A stretch of 64,000 bases of DNA from Lutimaribacter saemankumensis (lineage in GTDB: Bacteria; Pseudomonadota; Alphaproteobacteria; Rhodobacterales; Rhodobacteraceae). Below the pieces are notes generated by a model. The model was given only the letters and a program-made list of their open reading frames with translations. It made no database searches and had not been told where the DNA came from. The DNA is taken from NCBI RefSeq assembly GCF_900100005.1, contig NZ_FNEB01000003.1, positions 1 through 64,000 on the forward strand, read 5' to 3'. Positions 61,963 to 64,000 of the stretch are shown in pieces (position 1 is the stretch's first letter; each line of letters opens with the position of its first letter). Both the position numbers and the translations under genes were made by a program.

Positions 61963-62136
61963 ATGAGCTTGAGTTCGCATATCGAGGAACTGAAGAAGAA
62001 ACACCAGACCCTCTCGGACCGGGTAGAGGCGGCGCTGCGCGCGCCGGGCACGCCCGATACCGAAATCGCCGAACTGAAAAAGCAGAAATTGCGTCTGAAG
62101 GACGAGATCGAACGCCTGACGGCTGACGTGTCCTGA
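61963..62136 (+). CDS. DUF465 (YdcH) family protein
   Basis: The 57-residue protein is a two-helix coiled coil (SHIEELKKKHQTLSDRVEAA, then TEIAELKKQKLRLKDEIERL), the pattern of DUF465/YdcH. Function unknown. AGAGGAGGA lies 6 bases before the ATG at 61963, a strong ribosome site. A hairpin follows. Confidence 0.9.
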   Translation: MSLSSHIEELKKKHQTLSDRVEAALRAPGTPDTEIAELKKQKLRLKDEIERLTADVS

Positions 62137-62150
62137 CCCTTGCATATTTT

Positions 62151-62176
62151 GCGCCGGGCCTGACGTAGCCCGGCGC
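62151..62176. terminator. Hairpin after the DUF465 gene
   Basis: GCGCCGGGC (62151-62159), 8-base loop, GCCCGGCGC (62168-62176): a 9-bp perfect stem 14 bases after the stop codon. There is no T-run after it, so termination is only likely. Confidence 0.55.
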
Positions 62177-62223
62177 AGATTCACCGAAGATTTCCGGGCG
62201 CTTTGCGACCCGGGTCACTGGTT

Positions 62224-62826
62224 TTATGTGCTGGTGACAAAGCGTGACAGGGCGGTCAGTTCCTCTGGCCGGATTTCGTGCCCGCCTGCATGCCATTCCA
62301 GCGTGACATCCGCGCCTTGCGCCGTCAGCCAGTCTGACAGTGCATCCGTCTGCGGTGCCGGGCAAATCGGGTCTGCGCGGCCAGCCGTTATCAGAATGCG
62401 CCGACCCTTCAAACCGGGCTGGGGATCGGGCGTCCAGGGGATCAACGGGTGCATCAGTACCATCTCGTCGAAAATACCGGGATACCGAAACGCAACGGCA
62501 GCGGCGATATTGGCGCCGTTGGAATATCCCAGCGCAATCACACGGTCCGTGCCGCTGCGCTCTTTCGCAGAGGTAAGGAACGCGGCCATGTCCTCGACCC
62601 GCCTGGCGAGGTCGTCCATGTCATAGACGCCCTCGGCCTTGCGCCGGAAATACCGGTTCATGCCGCCTTCGCTGACCTGCCCACGCGGCGAAACGACATG
62701 CGCGGCGGGCATCAGGTCGCGGGCCAGCCCGTGGAACTGCATTTCGTTGCCGCCTGTCCCGTGAAAGGTAAAGACAAGCGGCGCACCCGGTTGGCCGATC
62801 GTTTCGGCGAAATGCAGGTCAGTCAC
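62224..62826 (-). CDS. Carboxylesterase/phospholipase family hydrolase (MhqD-like)
   Basis: The 200-residue protein has the oxyanion loop FHGTGGNEMQFHG, the nucleophile motif ALGYSNGANIAAAV, the acid segment ITAGRADPICPAPQ and the C-terminal His in WHAGGHEI, which is the MhqD/YodD-like branch. It starts at GTG 62826, overlapping the stop of the dioxygenase gene by eight bases. In Bacillus subtilis an MhqD/MhqO set detoxifies quinone compounds; the same pairing here suggests a similar job. Confidence 0.83.
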   Translation of the reverse strand: MTDLHFAETIGQPGAPLVFTFHGTGGNEMQFHGLARDLMPAAHVVSPRGQVSEGGMNRYFRRKAEGVYDMDDLARRVEDMAAFLTSAKERSGTDRVIALGYSNGANIAAAVAFRYPGIFDEMVLMHPLIPWTPDPQPGLKGRRILITAGRADPICPAPQTDALSDWLTAQGADVTLEWHAGGHEIRPEELTALSRFVTST

Positions 62827-63751
62827 GAATGGGCTCCAGGTATTCGCGTTCCAGCAGATCGCGCAGATGGGCATGCTGGCTGGGCAGCTTGAGAGCCTCG
62901 CCCAGATGCGCGCGGTCCTCGTCGCGGTCAAAGCCGGGTTCGTTCGTGGCGATTTCGAAAAGGACACCGCCCGGGGTACGGAAATAGATCGCCCAGAAAT
63001 AATCGCGGTCGATCACGGGCGTTACCTGATACCCGGTGTCCATGAGCGATTTCCGAACGGCAAGCTGCGCCTCGCGATTGTCGACCGAGAACGCCACGTG
63101 GTGCACCGAACCGGCCCCTTGCGCGGCCATCGGCGCCTGCGGCAGGGTTTCGACGTCAATCACATGCGCGCCATTGCCGTTTTGCAGCGAAAAGCGGGTG
63201 ATGTCACCGGCGTTGTCCTGCGCCTCGTAGCCCATGAATTTCAGCAGCTCGGCGGTGGCGCCTTTGTCGTTCAGGCGCATTTGCGTGGAATGAAAGCCAC
63301 GGATGGCGTGATCGGCGTCCACATCGCCCCCGGTCCACGGTGCGCGCCCGTCATCCGCTTCGACAAGGGCGAATCCGTCACCGTCAGGGCCCTGAAAGCG
63401 CAGCCGCGCTTCGCCAAGGTAATCCTGCTTTTCGATCCCCTTGACGCCAAGCGACGCCAGCCTGTCGGCCCACCAGTCGCGGCTGCCTTTGGGAATCGCA
63501 AACGCTGTCACGGCAACTTCGCCTGCACCGGGGCGGCCGCGCCGCGCATTGGGGAAGGGGAAATAGGTCATCACCGTACCCGGCGTGCCCAACTCGTCAC
63601 CGTAATAAAGGTGATACACCTCGGGCGCATCGAAGTTCACCGTTTTCTTCACCCGGCGCAGGCCGAGCACTTTGGTGAAAAAGTCGTTATTTTCCTGTGC
63701 CCCGCTCGCAAGCGAGGTAACGTGGTGCAATCCGTTGATCTGGGTCAGCAT
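62819..63751 (-). CDS. Ring-cleaving dioxygenase (VOC fold, MhqO/PcpA-like)
   Basis: The 310-residue protein has two VOC modules: the first with NGLHHVTSLASGAQENNDFF and the second with GSVHHVAFSVDNREAQ, and the metal ligands His, His and Glu (near the FRTPGGVLFEIATNEPGF strand). The family includes hydroquinone- and chlorohydroquinone-cleaving enzymes and MhqO. The substrate is probably a hydroquinone or catechol-like ring. GGAGGA lies before the ATG at 63751. It is coupled to the esterase. Confidence 0.86.
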   Translation of the reverse strand: MLTQINGLHHVTSLASGAQENNDFFTKVLGLRRVKKTVNFDAPEVYHLYYGDELGTPGTVMTYFPFPNARRGRPGAGEVAVTAFAIPKGSRDWWADRLASLGVKGIEKQDYLGEARLRFQGPDGDGFALVEADDGRAPWTGGDVDADHAIRGFHSTQMRLNDKGATAELLKFMGYEAQDNAGDITRFSLQNGNGAHVIDVETLPQAPMAAQGAGSVHHVAFSVDNREAQLAVRKSLMDTGYQVTPVIDRDYFWAIYFRTPGGVLFEIATNEPGFDRDEDRAHLGEALKLPSQHAHLRDLLEREYLEPIRD

Positions 63752-63832
63752 GGCAAATCCTCCATTTGCAGGGGATATGACATTATTCATACGCACGAAA
63801 ACGCCCATTCCCGCGCGTCATTTGTGCAGTGC

Positions 63833-63869
63833 CGCACAAGAAACGCGCCCCGGCATGGCGGGGCGCGTT
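63833..63869 (-). terminator. Terminator of the reductase gene at the window end
   Basis: On the minus strand AACGCGCCCCG - CCATGC - CGGGGCGCGTT forms an 11-bp stem (63842-63869) followed by TTCTTGTG. It lies about 30 bases after the stop codon at 63901-63903. Confidence 0.8.
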
Positions 63870-63900
63870 GTGCATTTCAAACGGTTCGACGCCTTGTGGG

Positions 63901-64000
63901 TCAGACGAAGAATTGCGCGCCGTTGGCGGAAATCGTCGATCCGTTGATGAAGCCCGCATCGTCCGATGCAAGGAACACCACGCACCGCGCGATTTCCTCG
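63901..64000 (-). CDS. Acetoacetyl-CoA reductase-like SDR, C-terminal part
   Basis: Only the last 32 codons are present, reading EEIARCVVFLASDDAGFING, then STISANGAQFFV and a stop; the start lies beyond the right edge. The sequence fits the C terminus of PhaB (acetoacetyl-CoA reductase of polyhydroxyalkanoate synthesis) or a similar 3-oxoacyl reductase, and the ANG.Q end is typical. A terminator follows it. PhaA or PhaC cannot be seen. Confidence 0.7.
   Translation of the reverse strand, partial: EEIARCVVFLASDDAGFINGSTISANGAQFFV

Overview
The window looks like a chromosomal segment from an alphaproteobacterium of the Rhodobacteraceae (Roseobacter group). The evidence is high G+C coding DNA with strong third-position GC, a VPLPA-CTERM surface protein, two DUF6455 proteins, DUF1467, the 44-residue aa3-oxidase subunit IV, an alphaproteobacterial pyrB/pyrC-like/plsY operon, and intact ETF-QO, LeuBCD and MscS genes with Rhodobacteraceae-style sequences. 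Species cannot be named from sequence alone. Most of it is core or conserved accessory genome; only the first ~0.7 kb shows clear mobile DNA.

Layout. 0-2 kb: right end of an IS3-family element that has cut off the 3' end of a TetR regulator, then a small membrane protein and a VPLPA-CTERM protein with its terminator. 2-6 kb: tRNA-Gln, BON-MscS channel, a two-gene hemP unit behind a Fur-box-like sequence, an SH3 protein and a 2-hydroxyacid dehydrogenase. 6-13 kb: gamma-glutamyltranspeptidase, then a leftward operon pyrB - DUF gene - three PH-like membrane proteins - catalytically degenerate dihydroorotase - plsY. 13-24 kb: yqgE, DsbD-N-like protein, cfa, aspS, GNAT, response regulator, methylmalonyl-CoA epimerase with DUF1467, EI24 protein, nitroreductase, histone-deacetylase-like amidohydrolase and small conserved genes. 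24-29 kb: DUF6455, nadK, glyA, hydrolase, small membrane proteins, second DUF6455, tRNA-Pro. 29-40 kb: Na/Pi symporter, leuB, LysR with a divergent epimerase, an EEP-fold protein and its membrane partner, leuD-leuC, a second MscS channel, rsfS-rlmH. 41-48 kb: RND efflux pump with a promoter buried in a long inverted repeat, moaB, phosphoesterase, uracil-DNA glycosylase, Sua5. 49-64 kb: acyl-CoA dehydrogenase with a metallo-beta-lactamase-fold hydrolase, oxidase subunit IV, lipoprotein, azlCD, greA, ETF-QO, TPR protein, ispE, polyprenyl synthase, TrmN-like methyltransferase, an esterase/ring-cleaving dioxygenase pair resembling MhqD/MhqO, and the end of an acetoacetyl-CoA reductase-like gene.

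Functionally the region covers pyrimidine and leucine biosynthesis, phospholipid synthesis and modification, isoprenoid/quinone supply (ispE, polyprenyl synthase, ETF-QO), ribosome maturation (rsfS, rlmH), one-carbon metabolism (glyA), osmotic protection (two MscS) and detoxification (RND pump, MhqD/O-like pair). I found no CRISPR array, defence island, prophage or secretion cluster. The strongest candidates for something under-described are the PH-like protein cassette inside the pyrimidine/phospholipid operon together with a dihydroorotase that has lost its metal motifs, and a translationally coupled 18-codon leader before rsfS.
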